Shown here: one piece after another, positions 12,602 to 22,177 of the stretch
How the letters are laid out: each line of letters begins with the position of its first letter
Numbering within the stretch: the stretch's first letter is position 1
Assembly: GCA_002315945.1 (NCBI GenBank)
Contig: DCIJ01000030.1
Coordinates: 974 to 37,270, forward strand
From: Lachnospiraceae bacterium UBA1729
GTDB lineage: Bacteria > Bacillota > Clostridia > Lachnospirales > Lachnospiraceae
Direction of reading: 5' to 3'
DNA length: 36,297 bases
Notes under the pieces: generated by a model
The model's input: only the letters and a program-made list of their open reading frames with translations
Databases searched by the model: none
What the model was told of the DNA's origin: nothing
Position numbers and translations under genes: made by a program

Positions 12602-14892
12602 CAGCCTGTCGTCCTTGTAATATCTATTACTGATTCAATATTTTTCAGCTTTTCCATTAAGCTTTGTAGAGCAACTGTACCATTTATCTCAAAACCAATT
12701 TCCATGGTAGCAACTCCCTGCTTATTTGTCCTGGTATTAAGGCTCTGAATATTATGTCCGCGCTCGGTAAAAACCTTAGTGACATCAACCAGCAGACCAT
12801 TTCTGTCATTTGCAAAAATAGTAATCTCAGCAAGATATTTTTCCTGCTTATCATAATTACCACCCTGCCATTCAGCTTCAATAAGTCTCTCTCTGTCGAA
12901 ATCAGACATATTAATAACATTAATACAGTCTGACCTGTGTATAGTAATGCCTCGTCCACGGGTTACAAAGCCTAATATTTCGTCCCCTGGTACTGGTGAA
13001 CAGCACTTGGAGAAACGAACAGCTACATCATCGACTCCCTTGACCACAATACCACTGTTGGATTTGGAGTGCATTTTTGCACTGGCCTGATTGCTTGCAA
13101 CCGATGCAATGACCTCTTCATTGGTCATCACTGTCTCATGCTCTTTATCGTACAGCTCCTTCATTTTATTCAGGATCTGTCCCTCTTTCAGGCCACCATG
13201 GCCTACAGCAGCAAGAACTGATTCCCAATCATGGAAGCCATACTTTTTCATTACATAATCAGTATATGGGCTTCTGATTAGCATCGCAGAATCGTATCTC
13301 TTATCCTTACAGTATGCAAGAATCAGTTCACGACCCTTTACTATATTCTCTTCTTTTAATTCATGCTTAAACCACTGGCTTATCTTATTTTTTGCCTGGG
13401 TAGACTTAACGATACTGAGCCAGTCTCTGGAAGGACCATGGGAATTCTGAGAAGTCAGAATCTCAATACGGTCACCATTTTGAATCTGATAGTCTATGGT
13501 AACAAGCCTTCCATTTACCTTGGCACCAATCATTTTATTACCTACAGCAGAATGTACTGCATAAGCAAAATCTATAGGTGTACTTCCAAAGGGAAGATTT
13601 TTAACCTCGCCAGTAGGGGTAAAACAGTATACATGATCGGAAAACAGATCCAGATCAGACTTCAAGAGTTTCATAAACTCTTTATTATCTGACATATCTG
13701 TCTGCCATTCCAGAATCTGTCTTAACCAGGTAAGCTTTTCCTCTTCACTGCCATCAACCTTCTTGCCATCAGAAGCCTCTTTGTATTTCCAATGAGCAGC
13801 AATACCATACTCAGCAGCTCTGTGCATGTCAAAGGTTCTGATCTGTACCTCAAAGGGCTGACCGTTCCTGCCGATAAGAGTAGTATGCAGGGACTGATAC
13901 ATGTTAGCCTTTGGCATGGCAATGTAGTCCTTAAAACGACCTGGAATAGGCTTATACATCTCATGGATTACACCAAGAGATGCATAACAGTCCTTGACCG
14001 AATCAACGATGATACGAACTGCGAACAGATCGTATATCTGATCCAGAGTCTTGTCCTGATTTTTCATTTTCTTATATATACTAAAGAAATGCTTAATTCG
14101 GCCATCAATCTTTGCCTTAATTCCAGCATGATTAATATGAACACTGACTTCATCAACAATAGACTGAATATAGGCTTCTCTAACAGTCTTTCTGGTTGCA
14201 ATCTTATCAACCAGATCATAATATACCTCTGGCTCCAGATATTTTAAGGACAAATCATCCAACTCAACCTTAATCTTACTAATACCAAGACGCTGGGCGA
14301 TAGGTGAATAAATATCCATTGTCTCTCTGGCAATACGCACCTGCTTTTCAGCCGGCATATACTTAAGAGTACGCATATTATGAAGCCTATCAGCAAGCTT
14401 TATCATGATTACTCTGATATCCTTGGCCATAGCCAGGAACATCTTTCTCAGGTTTTCAGCCTGCATCTCAAGCTTTTCATTATCCTTGCCTGAATCCTCT
14501 GTAATAGTGGAGATATGCTGCAGCTTGGTCACTCCATCTACCAGTAGAGCCACATCTGTACCAAACGCCCGGGCAAGATCCTCATCTGTCATAACAGTGT
14601 CTTCAACCACATCATGAAGAATACCTGCAACGATTGTCTCCTTGTCCATTTCCAGATTTGCCAAAATCAGGGCAACGCTTAGGGGATGGATAATATAAGG
14701 CTCACCAGATTTTCTCTTTTGTTCCTTGTGGGCATCAGCAGCAATCTTATATGCCTTTTCAATCAAAGAAATATCATCACTGGGATGATATTTCTTTACA
14801 ACCGAAATAAGCTCCTGATATAAGCTCTCAGGGCTGACAAATTCCTTACTCTGTTCAATTCTTCCATCATCTACTACAAATTCGTTTTGCAT
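12601..14892 (-). CDS. rel: Bifunctional (p)ppGpp synthetase/hydrolase, RelA/SpoT family
   Basis: Makes and degrades the stringent-response alarmone, 763 residues, normal for long RSH proteins. Order: HD hydrolase domain with His69 (IIHPLSVA), His93-Asp94 and EDT (97-99), all intact, so hydrolase activity is expected; synthetase domain (about 230-370) with KDYIAMPKANMYQSLHTT; TGS domain (from about 410) CFTPTGEVKNLPFGSTPIDF; a conserved Cys-containing segment RFSKCCSPVPGDEILG; and a C-terminal ACT domain. AAAGGAG precedes the ATG. It follows apt by 39 bp, a pairing common in Firmicutes, and overlaps the MBL gene. Confidence in the family is high. Confidence 0.97.
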   Translation of the reverse strand: MQNEFVVDDGRIEQSKEFVSPESLYQELISVVKKYHPSDDISLIEKAYKIAADAHKEQKRKSGEPYIIHPLSVALILANLEMDKETIVAGILHDVVEDTVMTDEDLARAFGTDVALLVDGVTKLQHISTITEDSGKDNEKLEMQAENLRKMFLAMAKDIRVIMIKLADRLHNMRTLKYMPAEKQVRIARETMDIYSPIAQRLGISKIKVELDDLSLKYLEPEVYYDLVDKIATRKTVREAYIQSIVDEVSVHINHAGIKAKIDGRIKHFFSIYKKMKNQDKTLDQIYDLFAVRIIVDSVKDCYASLGVIHEMYKPIPGRFKDYIAMPKANMYQSLHTTLIGRNGQPFEVQIRTFDMHRAAEYGIAAHWKYKEASDGKKVDGSEEEKLTWLRQILEWQTDMSDNKEFMKLLKSDLDLFSDHVYCFTPTGEVKNLPFGSTPIDFAYAVHSAVGNKMIGAKVNGRLVTIDYQIQNGDRIEILTSQNSHGPSRDWLSIVKSTQAKNKISQWFKHELKEENIVKGRELILAYCKDKRYDSAMLIRSPYTDYVMKKYGFHDWESVLAAVGHGGLKEGQILNKMKELYDKEHETVMTNEEVIASVASNQASAKMHSKSNSGIVVKGVDDVAVRFSKCCSPVPGDEILGFVTRGRGITIHRSDCINVINMSDFDRERLIEAEWQGGNYDKQEKYLAEITIFANDRNGLLVDVTKVFTERGHNIQSLNTRTNKQGVATMEIGFEINGTVALQSLMEKLKNIESVIDITRTTG

Positions 14893-14931
14893 GGAAGCAT
14901 CTCCTTTAGTACATTCTTTGTGTTATTAAGA

Positions 14932-15456
14932 TTACTTTCCTGGATAAATTATTGCAGAATCAAGTCTAGTGTCTCCAATAACCTTACGGCCCTCAAGACC
15001 TGCCAACTCCATGAGTACTACCACGCCAACAACTTCACCCCCAAGTGACTCAATAAGGTCAATCATAGCTTTGGTTGTACCACCAGTTGCAATCAGGTCA
15101 TCAACAATAAGCACCTTCTGACCAGGCTTTATTGAATCCTTATGCATCTCAATGGTAGCAGTGCCATATTCAAGAGCATATTCCTTAGATACTGTCTCAC
15201 AGGGCAGCTTACCTTTTTTTCTAATCAGAACAAAAGGCTTGTGATTATTATATGCAATCGGCATACCAAAGATAAAACCTCTGGATTCAGGGCCAACTAC
15301 TACATCAAATTCCAAATCCTTAATCAAATCTTCCATTGTATCGATTGCAAGATGCAGGCCATCAGCATCCTGAAGAACACTGGTTACATCTCTGAAAATA
15401 ATACCTGGTTCAGGAAAATCTGGGATACTTCTTACATATTCTTCAAGTTTTTTCAT
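14932..15456 (-). CDS. apt: Adenine phosphoribosyltransferase
   Basis: Purine salvage enzyme converting adenine and PRPP to AMP, cytoplasmic, 174 residues (usual 170-180). It shows the N-terminal IPDFPEPGIIFRD signature, GPESRGFIFG near 55-64, and the PRPP-binding loop VLIVDDLIATGGTT (115-128). GGAGG lies eight bases before the ATG. It heads the apt-rel-MBL-hemZ run. recJ, often upstream of apt in Clostridia, is not here; a hairpin (15507-15535) and a secreted-enzyme gene are found instead. Confidence 0.97.
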   Translation of the reverse strand: MKKLEEYVRSIPDFPEPGIIFRDVTSVLQDADGLHLAIDTMEDLIKDLEFDVVVGPESRGFIFGMPIAYNNHKPFVLIRKKGKLPCETVSKEYALEYGTATIEMHKDSIKPGQKVLIVDDLIATGGTTKAMIDLIESLGGEVVGVVVLMELAGLEGRKVIGDTRLDSAIIYPGK

Positions 15457-15506
15457 TTTAATTCCTCCAAAATGAATAATTGTGTCCTTATGTTTTGTAC
15501 TGCCAA

Positions 15507-15535
15507 AGAGACACCTGTGTAAAACAGATGTCTCT
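15507..15535 (-). terminator. Hairpin between the DUF5722 gene and apt
   Basis: 12-bp stem AGAGACATCTGT / ACAGGTGTCTCT on the minus strand (one G-U pair), 5-nt loop, followed by TTTGG only. It lies 32 bp past the DUF5722 stop, so it probably ends that transcript, though the short T-run makes read-through into apt possible. Confidence 0.6.
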
Positions 15536-15567
15536 ATAATTTCAATATTATCTATTTAGACTGGTCC

Positions 15568-17172
15568 TTACTTGATAATTTCAGGCCAGCTTGAAGCTCC
15601 TATTACGGATAAATATTTATCACAATGCTCAGCCGCATCCTTTGTATCCATATACTTTGCTACATCATATGCAGGCTTAGGTGTAGTAGGCTTACTGTTA
15701 GAATCTGAATTCCACAATCCACAGGCAATGTCATCATGTGCTACTTCATAGGCACTATCAACAGGTCTGTGAATAATAAATGCCTGAATAACAGGATTTG
15801 CATCGGCAAGCTTGAAAGCATAAGCAAGTGCTGCAGCCTGAAGCTCTTCACTGGCAGGAACAGAATGTGACTGTGAGTTAAATAACATTTCTGATAATGA
15901 CAGATATCTGACATTTCCTTCAGGATTTCTAAAGGTACTCTGGGAAATGTAATTAGTCATTACTTTCATATTAATAGGTGTAACCATTCTGGTTGAAGCA
16001 TCATTGCTCAGCAGATTCATAGTTTTATATGAATCAGGAATATCCCAGAATCTTGGACAGGTCAGGGGCAGAGGATGTGGATGTGCTGCCAGACCCCAGT
16101 CAATATTACCATGAGACTTAACCAGTGAATTGAAATTATCCAGGAAATACTTGCAGCCATACTGGTTTGCAGTACCATCTTCCCAAGTCCATCTCTGATC
16201 AATACATGTAAGAACTCTTGCATTTCCATTAGCTGATTTGATTGCATTGTAAGCAACTCTGAACTCTTTTTCATATTCAGCACAGAATCCTGACACGCTC
16301 TTATCACCAACAAAATGCCATGGGTTATTATTATTTACTTCGTTACCAATAATCCAGTTGCTGACAGTTCCACAACCAATATTGGAATATCTTGCGCCCA
16401 GGAAATTAAGGAGAGCTGCTATTGTCTCCATACCCTGCTGCTCAGCAACATTCCATCCATAATGTCTATAACCTGGTACTCTTCCTCCAGGAGTAGTGAG
16501 ATATTCACGTCCTGCCATAAGAGTATTAACAATCTGCATTGTTACTTCCAGACCATTCTGTGACCATTCCTTGACTGTTGTGTCATATGAATCTACAGTT
16601 GCTTTTGAGAAATGATAGGTCTTGCCATTATATTCATAGTCAATAGTTTCTCCACCTCTGAAGAAATATGCTAACTCTAAATCATATAATACATGCTGGC
16701 ATCCCATATCATAAATAATGTCTAAAGCTGTTACGTCACCAGTAGCACCCTTCTTTGAAGATCTTTTGGGATTAGGAGTAGTAAACTGGGCGATTGCTTC
16801 GGGGTTAGTTATATATGCCTCATCTGTTACAGCCTTATAGCCGTTTCCATCCTTAACGCACACATAGAACTTATCATATAAATGGCTCTCTGTTGTTCCA
16901 TTGCAAAGAGGACCTGACAGCATCACATTAGTCTTCTTGGCAGCAGAGCCAAGTACTTCACCCTCAGATATGCTGTTCTGATAGGGTTTTACACCAACCA
17001 GATAATAATTATTATCACTGCTTGCTTCTGCAGCACCCATGGATGCGGTTACATTAACTGAATCTCCTGAGATATTACAGAGTGTAATATTTCCTTTTGC
17101 CAACGCAGTCATAGGACACATTGCTATCGCAACTGCAGCTATTACAATACAGAATTTAAACTTTTTAAACAT
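15568..17172 (-). CDS. Secreted DUF5722-type glycoside-hydrolase-like protein
   Basis: Predicted extracellular protein of 534 residues. The start MFKKFKFCIV at 17172 has GGAGG six bases upstream; an ATG four codons earlier lies inside that ribosome site. The signal peptide ends near MTALA (residue 25). The N-terminal 130 residues look beta-rich; from about 145 the chain looks like a TIM barrel. WIIGNEVNNNNPWH (Asn277-Glu278) has the Asn-Glu pair typical of the acid/base in clan GH-A, and LSLSEMLF (Glu428) is a candidate nucleophile. HPHPLPLTCPRFWD is also notable. I recognise it as resembling the DUF5722 family, for which I know no assigned substrate. It has its own likely promoter and terminator, so it is a single-gene unit between two operons. 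Confidence 0.75.
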   Translation of the reverse strand: MFKKFKFCIVIAAVAIAMCPMTALAKGNITLCNISGDSVNVTASMGAAEASSDNNYYLVGVKPYQNSISEGEVLGSAAKKTNVMLSGPLCNGTTESHLYDKFYVCVKDGNGYKAVTDEAYITNPEAIAQFTTPNPKRSSKKGATGDVTALDIIYDMGCQHVLYDLELAYFFRGGETIDYEYNGKTYHFSKATVDSYDTTVKEWSQNGLEVTMQIVNTLMAGREYLTTPGGRVPGYRHYGWNVAEQQGMETIAALLNFLGARYSNIGCGTVSNWIIGNEVNNNNPWHFVGDKSVSGFCAEYEKEFRVAYNAIKSANGNARVLTCIDQRWTWEDGTANQYGCKYFLDNFNSLVKSHGNIDWGLAAHPHPLPLTCPRFWDIPDSYKTMNLLSNDASTRMVTPINMKVMTNYISQSTFRNPEGNVRYLSLSEMLFNSQSHSVPASEELQAAALAYAFKLADANPVIQAFIIHRPVDSAYEVAHDDIACGLWNSDSNSKPTTPKPAYDVAKYMDTKDAAEHCDKYLSVIGASSWPEIIK

Positions 17173-17215
17173 TATTTCCTCCAAAAAATTTTTTCACACT
17201 GCAACTAACTATATC

Positions 17216-17241
17216 ATTATAGTCAGATATTGTAAATCTTA
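17216..17241 (-). promoter_or_regulatory. Possible promoter of the DUF5722 gene
   Basis: Perfect TATAAT at 17216-17221 on the minus strand, 44 bp before the ATG. The best -35 candidate is TTGGTT at about 17241-17246, giving a long 19-bp spacer over the stop of the preceding gene. The -10 is convincing; the -35 is not. Confidence 0.5.
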
Positions 17242-19452
17242 ACCAAAGTATTCTGAAATATCAAAACCATTAACAAGTAATACTTTTGACTCATTATCGT
17301 TATTAAACCAGGACACCTGAACCTTGAGCCACTTTCTCAAAGCTTCAAAAAAGAATTCTCCAGTCATGCTGTCATGAGGCATATTTGGATCCAGCATGGA
17401 CAGCTCATCCTCAGACATTTCTGATTGTTTGTGATGGAGCGCTCTGTAACTAAAATCACCAATAGAAAGGGTCGGAACCTCGTTCATTAGTCGTCTGTTA
17501 GCAAAACAGATTTCCTTGGTATTATAGTCTACAAGATATACATAGCTGTCAAAATCATCTAATAGCTTAAGCTTAGAAAGTGTATCATGCCAGCTTCCCT
17601 GCTTACCAAACTGCAACAGATACATCTGTATCAGCCTTACAAATCTTCTGATATTGTCCATATCGCCGGCTTCAATATCAATATTATCTCCGGCAACAGC
17701 CTGTAAAAGTAGAATGCCGGCCATCTTGCCATGTATAGCCATGGGGCACACTATCTGAGTCTTAATATTATCAACATTAAAATACTCAGCCATTTCATCA
17801 CTCAGCATGTCATAATTTTGAACTAAAAACATGCTTCTTTGGAGTTTTAATCTGTTTAACAGAGATACGAACAGAGGTGTTTTGGATATTGCCATATTCT
17901 CATCCAGATTATCCTTAATGTACTGAATTTCTTTTTCCTCAAGGGTAATTTCATCAGTTACGGAAATATATGCTCTGTCAAATCCATAATGCTCAGATAT
18001 TAGCTGAAGAGCTGTCTCCACAGGAGTTTTGTTCGCCACTCCATTAGAGAATATATCACTAATAACATTCTCCAGCTCCCCTGCTGTCATATTCTTAGGA
18101 TCCCATTTAATACTAGAATCCATTTCATTCTTCTTGGCTAATTCTGACTTTAGTGTCTGTGCTCCTTCAAATATCTGATAACCATTAGAGCATTTTGCCT
18201 GTGTCTCATAGAGTCCTGACAGTGCTTTCTCTAACAATTCAAAATATCCATTTCCATGATAGGGATACACGGAAGCACCTACACTGGCAGTAACAAACAT
18301 AATTTTCCCATCTTTCTCAACCGGAAAATTAAGTGCAGAACAGATTTGCTGTGCGATATGTTCAACCACTGCTATGGACTGAACATTTCTTGCCATAACA
18401 ATAAAGTCGTCAGCTCCACTCCAAATGGTCACATCCATTCTTTTAAAAATATTAATCAGGTTTTGTGAAGCAACTAACAGCGCTTCATCACCACTGTTAG
18501 TCCCAAGCATATCGTTTATCAGCTTGAGGCTATCCATATCTATTACATAGAGTGCATGTATCTTTTCAGGTTCCTTTTCAAGTATGGCAGATACACATTT
18601 TGCACCCTCTTCGTCATCAGACCAGCCCATATGACGAATTATTTCTTCTACAGTCTTTGGTTCAGCATTTTTTTCCGATGAATCCTCAGCTGTTGCTTCT
18701 TTTATAAAACGTCCTACAGCATGAGTTACATACCCTTCAACTCCACTAATGGATGTAAGAATAATACGATATCTGTCAGATACCTCACTTCTATCTATGG
18801 AAACAGTTCCTGTCTGCTGTAGACTTTTAGGAAACTTCAAGGAATCAACCACCATGTCGTACAACAATCTTCCACCTGGCAGACTATCCTTCTCAGCATC
18901 ATTGGTTTCCAGATACTGCTCAACATACTGTATCTGATGAATACCATCTCCATTAACCTCGGAAATGGTCATAGTATCATTCTTGGCATTATATTCAAAC
19001 AATTTCTCATTTTGAGCATGAGTATCTATTGATAACAGTTCTGACTGCCTCTTAATTTCACTGGCAACCTGACATCTGTCAGTTACATCATGAATTGCAG
19101 TCAGCACAACAGCACCATCCTCACATTTTTCGTACAGGTTGGTGACAAACTGAAGATATCTTAGATTACCCTGCGAACTAACTGTACGCACAGTAATATC
19201 AACAGCTCCATTATCTTTTAGAACTTCCTTTACACCCTTGAAGAACAGGGGCTTATCTTCCTCCAGAATTAATGAAAGTATTCTGGCAGCAGCCTTATCT
19301 GCACCTTCTTTGGTGTAACCCAGCATTCGATATCCACCATCATTCATATAAATGAGTTCTGTACCAGATGTGGAAATCTTAATAATTGCCAATCCGGTCA
19401 GCATGGAATCGATCATGCCCACAATTGTCTTCATATCCAGTGTATTAGTCAT
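17239..19452 (-). CDS. PAS-GGDEF(degenerate)-GAF sensor protein
   Basis: Cytoplasmic signalling protein, 737 residues with no membrane segment. Order: PAS domain (about 10-125; ELIYMNDGGYRMLGY, then IHDVTDR); a second PAS-like part (about 145-245); GGDEF domain (about 265-430); GAF-like domain (about 455-605); and a C-terminal PAS-like region (from about 635, YVYLVDYNTKEICFANRR). The catalytic GGDEF is replaced by Ser345-Gly-Ala-Asp-Asp-Phe350, so cyclase activity is doubtful and a binding or scaffold role is more likely. Its ATG overlaps the stop of the beta-helix gene by 8 bp (ATGACTAA); GGAG is about 15 bases upstream, rather far. It ends the five-gene unit with the GGDEF-EAL protein at the other end. 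Confidence 0.88.
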   Translation of the reverse strand: MTNTLDMKTIVGMIDSMLTGLAIIKISTSGTELIYMNDGGYRMLGYTKEGADKAAARILSLILEEDKPLFFKGVKEVLKDNGAVDITVRTVSSQGNLRYLQFVTNLYEKCEDGAVVLTAIHDVTDRCQVASEIKRQSELLSIDTHAQNEKLFEYNAKNDTMTISEVNGDGIHQIQYVEQYLETNDAEKDSLPGGRLLYDMVVDSLKFPKSLQQTGTVSIDRSEVSDRYRIILTSISGVEGYVTHAVGRFIKEATAEDSSEKNAEPKTVEEIIRHMGWSDDEEGAKCVSAILEKEPEKIHALYVIDMDSLKLINDMLGTNSGDEALLVASQNLINIFKRMDVTIWSGADDFIVMARNVQSIAVVEHIAQQICSALNFPVEKDGKIMFVTASVGASVYPYHGNGYFELLEKALSGLYETQAKCSNGYQIFEGAQTLKSELAKKNEMDSSIKWDPKNMTAGELENVISDIFSNGVANKTPVETALQLISEHYGFDRAYISVTDEITLEEKEIQYIKDNLDENMAISKTPLFVSLLNRLKLQRSMFLVQNYDMLSDEMAEYFNVDNIKTQIVCPMAIHGKMAGILLLQAVAGDNIDIEAGDMDNIRRFVRLIQMYLLQFGKQGSWHDTLSKLKLLDDFDSYVYLVDYNTKEICFANRRLMNEVPTLSIGDFSYRALHHKQSEMSEDELSMLDPNMPHDSMTGEFFFEALRKWLKVQVSWFNNDNESKVLLVNGFDISEYFG

Positions 19453-20122
19453 GCTTTGCTACTATTTCTCCACTCTTTTTGAAAATATGTTTTTCAGGAA
19501 TAACGCCTCTCACACAAGAGGTAGGATAAATATTACTATTTCGACCAACTACAGTTCCAGGATTAAGTACACTGTTGCAGCCAACTTCTACATTGTCTCC
19601 CAGCATAGCGCCAATTTTTTTTAATCCTGTTTCAATCTTTTCACCCTTGTCAGTATTGCTCTTAACTACAACAAGAGTTTTATCACTTTTTACATTAGAG
19701 GTGATTGAACCAGCTCCCATATGTGATTTGTATCCAAGGATACTGTCTCCTACATAATTATAATGGGGAACCTGAACATTGTTAAACAGCACCACATTCT
19801 TAAGCTCTGTTGAATTACCAACAACTGAATTCTTTCCTACAATAGCATTGCCTCTAATAAATGCACAATGTCTTACTTCAGCATTTTCATCAATAATAAG
19901 AGGACCATTCAGCCAGGCTGTAGGATAAACCTTGGCCGACTTGGCAACCCAGATATCTTCGCCTCTCTTTTCGTACACTTCCGGATCAAGACTTCTTCCT
20001 AATTCAAGAATAAAATCCTTAATTTTAGGAAGAGCCTCCCAGGGATAGGTTATCCCCTCAAAAAGATTTCTTGCAATTGTTTCATCAAGATTATATAGAT
20101 TATTAATCTTACAAGCTTCCAT
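19445..20122 (-). CDS. Left-handed beta-helix (hexapeptide repeat) protein, GlmU C-terminus-like
   Basis: 225 residues. The start MEACKINNLYNL at 20122 is chosen because AAGGAAG lies eight bases upstream; an in-frame ATG at 20155 would crowd the topB stop. From about residue 60 to 200 the chain has hexapeptide-type repeats (GPLIIDENAEVRHCAFIRGN, then AIVGKNSVVGNSTELKNVVL, GDNVEVGCNSVLNPG, TVVGRNSNIYPTS), the fold of acyl and nucleotidyl transferases. HYNYVGDSILG and GAGSITSNVKSDK resemble the acetyltransferase half of GlmU, yet the N-terminal uridylyltransferase domain is missing. Such proteins in Lachnospiraceae are often named UDP-N-acetylglucosamine pyrophosphorylase, which the missing domain does not support. 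It lies between topB (35 bp gap) and the PAS-GGDEF gene (8 bp overlap). Confidence 0.8.
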   Translation of the reverse strand: MEACKINNLYNLDETIARNLFEGITYPWEALPKIKDFILELGRSLDPEVYEKRGEDIWVAKSAKVYPTAWLNGPLIIDENAEVRHCAFIRGNAIVGKNSVVGNSTELKNVVLFNNVQVPHYNYVGDSILGYKSHMGAGSITSNVKSDKTLVVVKSNTDKGEKIETGLKKIGAMLGDNVEVGCNSVLNPGTVVGRNSNIYPTSCVRGVIPEKHIFKKSGEIVAKHD

Positions 20123-20157
20123 TTTACACTTCCTTTTTACCTGATTTTCAGGCATTT

Positions 20158-22176
20158 TTATTTATATACTTTAGCGACTTCGTCATAGCGGCTTCTTAAG
20201 GCATTCACATTTGCATTTCTAACCGCAAGAGTACGTCTTGTAATAAAGTCATTAATTTTAGTGGTATATTCTTCTTCGCTAACCTGACCTTCTGCTACTC
20301 CAGATAATCCCTTCTCCCAGCTTGCTGTAAGCGCTGGATTTAAAAGGGGCTTCATACTGGCATTTACCACCTCGAAAATCATCTCACCCATCTGAGTAGG
20401 TGTTACAACCTGTGTCTTTTTATTCAGATTCAGATATCCAATAGTAAAGAGCTTCTTTAATATACCATCGCGGGTAGCCGGAGTACCAATTCCATTACCC
20501 TTTATCTGAGCTCTAAGTTCCTCATCCTCAATAAACTTTCCGGCACTTTCCATTGTTAATATCAGTGTACCAGAGGTATATCTCTTTGGTGGCGAAGTCT
20601 CACCCTCTTTTATGTCAAAACCTGTAATATTTATTTTTGAACCTTTTTTTAGATTCTTGATTAACTCAATCAGGTTTGCGTCAAAGGCTGTATTATCTTC
20701 ATCCTCTTTGTCCGAATCACTCTGGGCAGATTTCTTTTTCTGATAGCTGCCTTTTGTAACAGGAATATATCCCTCATCAGTCATGACCTTAAAGTTTGCA
20801 TAGAATTTCTCAGTTTTATGCTGAACACATAGAGAAATCTTGTTATAAAGGGCAGGTCCAAAGAAAATGCTTAAAAATCTTCTGCAGATTAGCTCATATA
20901 CAGATGCTGACAATTGAGACAAACCATTTACCGCACCAGTCTGACCTGTCGGAATAATAGCATAATGATCAGTAATCATTTTGTCATTTACATACCTTTT
21001 TGACTTAGCAATATCCTTATATGAACCACTTTGTATTATATCATTTGCAAAGCCTGCAACAGGTCCATAATTCTTAAGGCCGGAAATATTCTTCACAATC
21101 TCCTTGGCAACAGCATTGGATAATACTCTGGCATCTGTTCTTGGATATGTTGTTAGCTTTTTTTCATACAGCTCCTGAGCTATTTCCAGCGTTTTATCAG
21201 GGCTGATTTTAAATATTCGTGAACAGTCATTCTGTAACTCAGCCATGTTATACAACTGAGGCGGATTCTTGGTTTCCTTTTTCTTTTCAGAACTGTCAAC
21301 CGTTGCTTCCAATGGCAGCTCAAGCCTGTTACCACCATCTGTCAGCAGATAAGAAATCAGCTTTCTGGCGCTTTCTTCTGTTTTGAATCCACTTTCATTA
21401 TAAAGTACATCCTTGCCAAAAGCACAACTGCCTTCCACAGCCTTCCATTCAGCTTCGAAGGAGGCATCTCCCAGGGACAGATTTGCAAGCACTCGAAAAA
21501 AAGGAGTTTTTACAAAATTACGTATTTCTCTTTCTCTGTCTACAACAATTCCAACTACGCAGGTCATAACACGACCAACATTGACAGAGCATCTCTCAAT
21601 ATTCAGATAATTCTGAATACTTCTACCATAGGATACCGTTAGTGCACGGGAAAAGTTAATGCCCATAAGATAATCGACCTTAGCCCTTAAATAGGCAGCA
21701 GTACTTAAATTATCATATTCAGACAAATCTTTTGCTTCTTTAATTCCCCTTAAAATCTCTTCATTAGTCTGAGAATCTATCCATACTCTTTTTCGGGTTT
21801 TCCCCTGAATATGGGCTTCCTGTTCAACCAGACGATATATATATTCACCCTCACGACCCGAGTCGGTACAAACATAAATTGTATCAACATCATCTCGCTT
21901 CATTAATGAAGTGACACTGTCAAACTGTGCCTTAGCTTCTTTAATAACTTCATATTTCCAATTTACCGGAATAAAGGGAAGCGTCTCAAAGGTCCATCTC
22001 TTAAACTTTTCATCATATACTTCCGGATAGCTCATGGTCACCAAATGACCCACGCACCAGGTAATGATGGCCTCCTCTGATTCTAAAAAGGAGCGCTGAT
22101 TATTAAATTTATAACCCAAGGCATCAGCAAACTGTCTACCAACGCTTGGTTTTTCTGCAATAAATAAACTCTTCAT
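20158..22176 (-). CDS. topB: DNA topoisomerase III
   Basis: Type IA topoisomerase that decatenates DNA through single-strand passage, 672 residues from MKSLFIAEKPSVGR. That start is chosen for family fit; an in-frame ATG at 22188 overlaps the previous gene by 11 bp and cannot be excluded. TOPRIM motifs are AEKPSVG near the N-terminus and CTDSGREGEYIYRLV. The catalytic tyrosine is Tyr344 in TTYPRTDARVL. GNGIGTPATRDGI is the conserved domain III segment. No C-terminal zinc ribbon is seen. In many genomes a topB of this size travels on conjugative elements, but no relaxase, integrase or T4SS gene is here. It is packed between the degenerate ATPase and the beta-helix gene. Confidence 0.93.
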   Translation of the reverse strand: MKSLFIAEKPSVGRQFADALGYKFNNQRSFLESEEAIITWCVGHLVTMSYPEVYDEKFKRWTFETLPFIPVNWKYEVIKEAKAQFDSVTSLMKRDDVDTIYVCTDSGREGEYIYRLVEQEAHIQGKTRKRVWIDSQTNEEILRGIKEAKDLSEYDNLSTAAYLRAKVDYLMGINFSRALTVSYGRSIQNYLNIERCSVNVGRVMTCVVGIVVDREREIRNFVKTPFFRVLANLSLGDASFEAEWKAVEGSCAFGKDVLYNESGFKTEESARKLISYLLTDGGNRLELPLEATVDSSEKKKETKNPPQLYNMAELQNDCSRIFKISPDKTLEIAQELYEKKLTTYPRTDARVLSNAVAKEIVKNISGLKNYGPVAGFANDIIQSGSYKDIAKSKRYVNDKMITDHYAIIPTGQTGAVNGLSQLSASVYELICRRFLSIFFGPALYNKISLCVQHKTEKFYANFKVMTDEGYIPVTKGSYQKKKSAQSDSDKEDEDNTAFDANLIELIKNLKKGSKINITGFDIKEGETSPPKRYTSGTLILTMESAGKFIEDEELRAQIKGNGIGTPATRDGILKKLFTIGYLNLNKKTQVVTPTQMGEMIFEVVNASMKPLLNPALTASWEKGLSGVAEGQVSEEEYTTKINDFITRRTLAVRNANVNALRSRYDEVAKVYK

Positions 22177-22177
22177 T

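Noticed and set aside
13363..14247. Plus-strand open frames within rel
   Set aside because: Antisense shadows of a conserved gene, with no recognisable domain or ribosome site.
20158..22176. topB as sign of an integrative conjugative element
   Set aside because: No relaxase, integrase, T4SS gene, direct repeat or composition shift is seen around it; neighbours are chromosomal and co-oriented.
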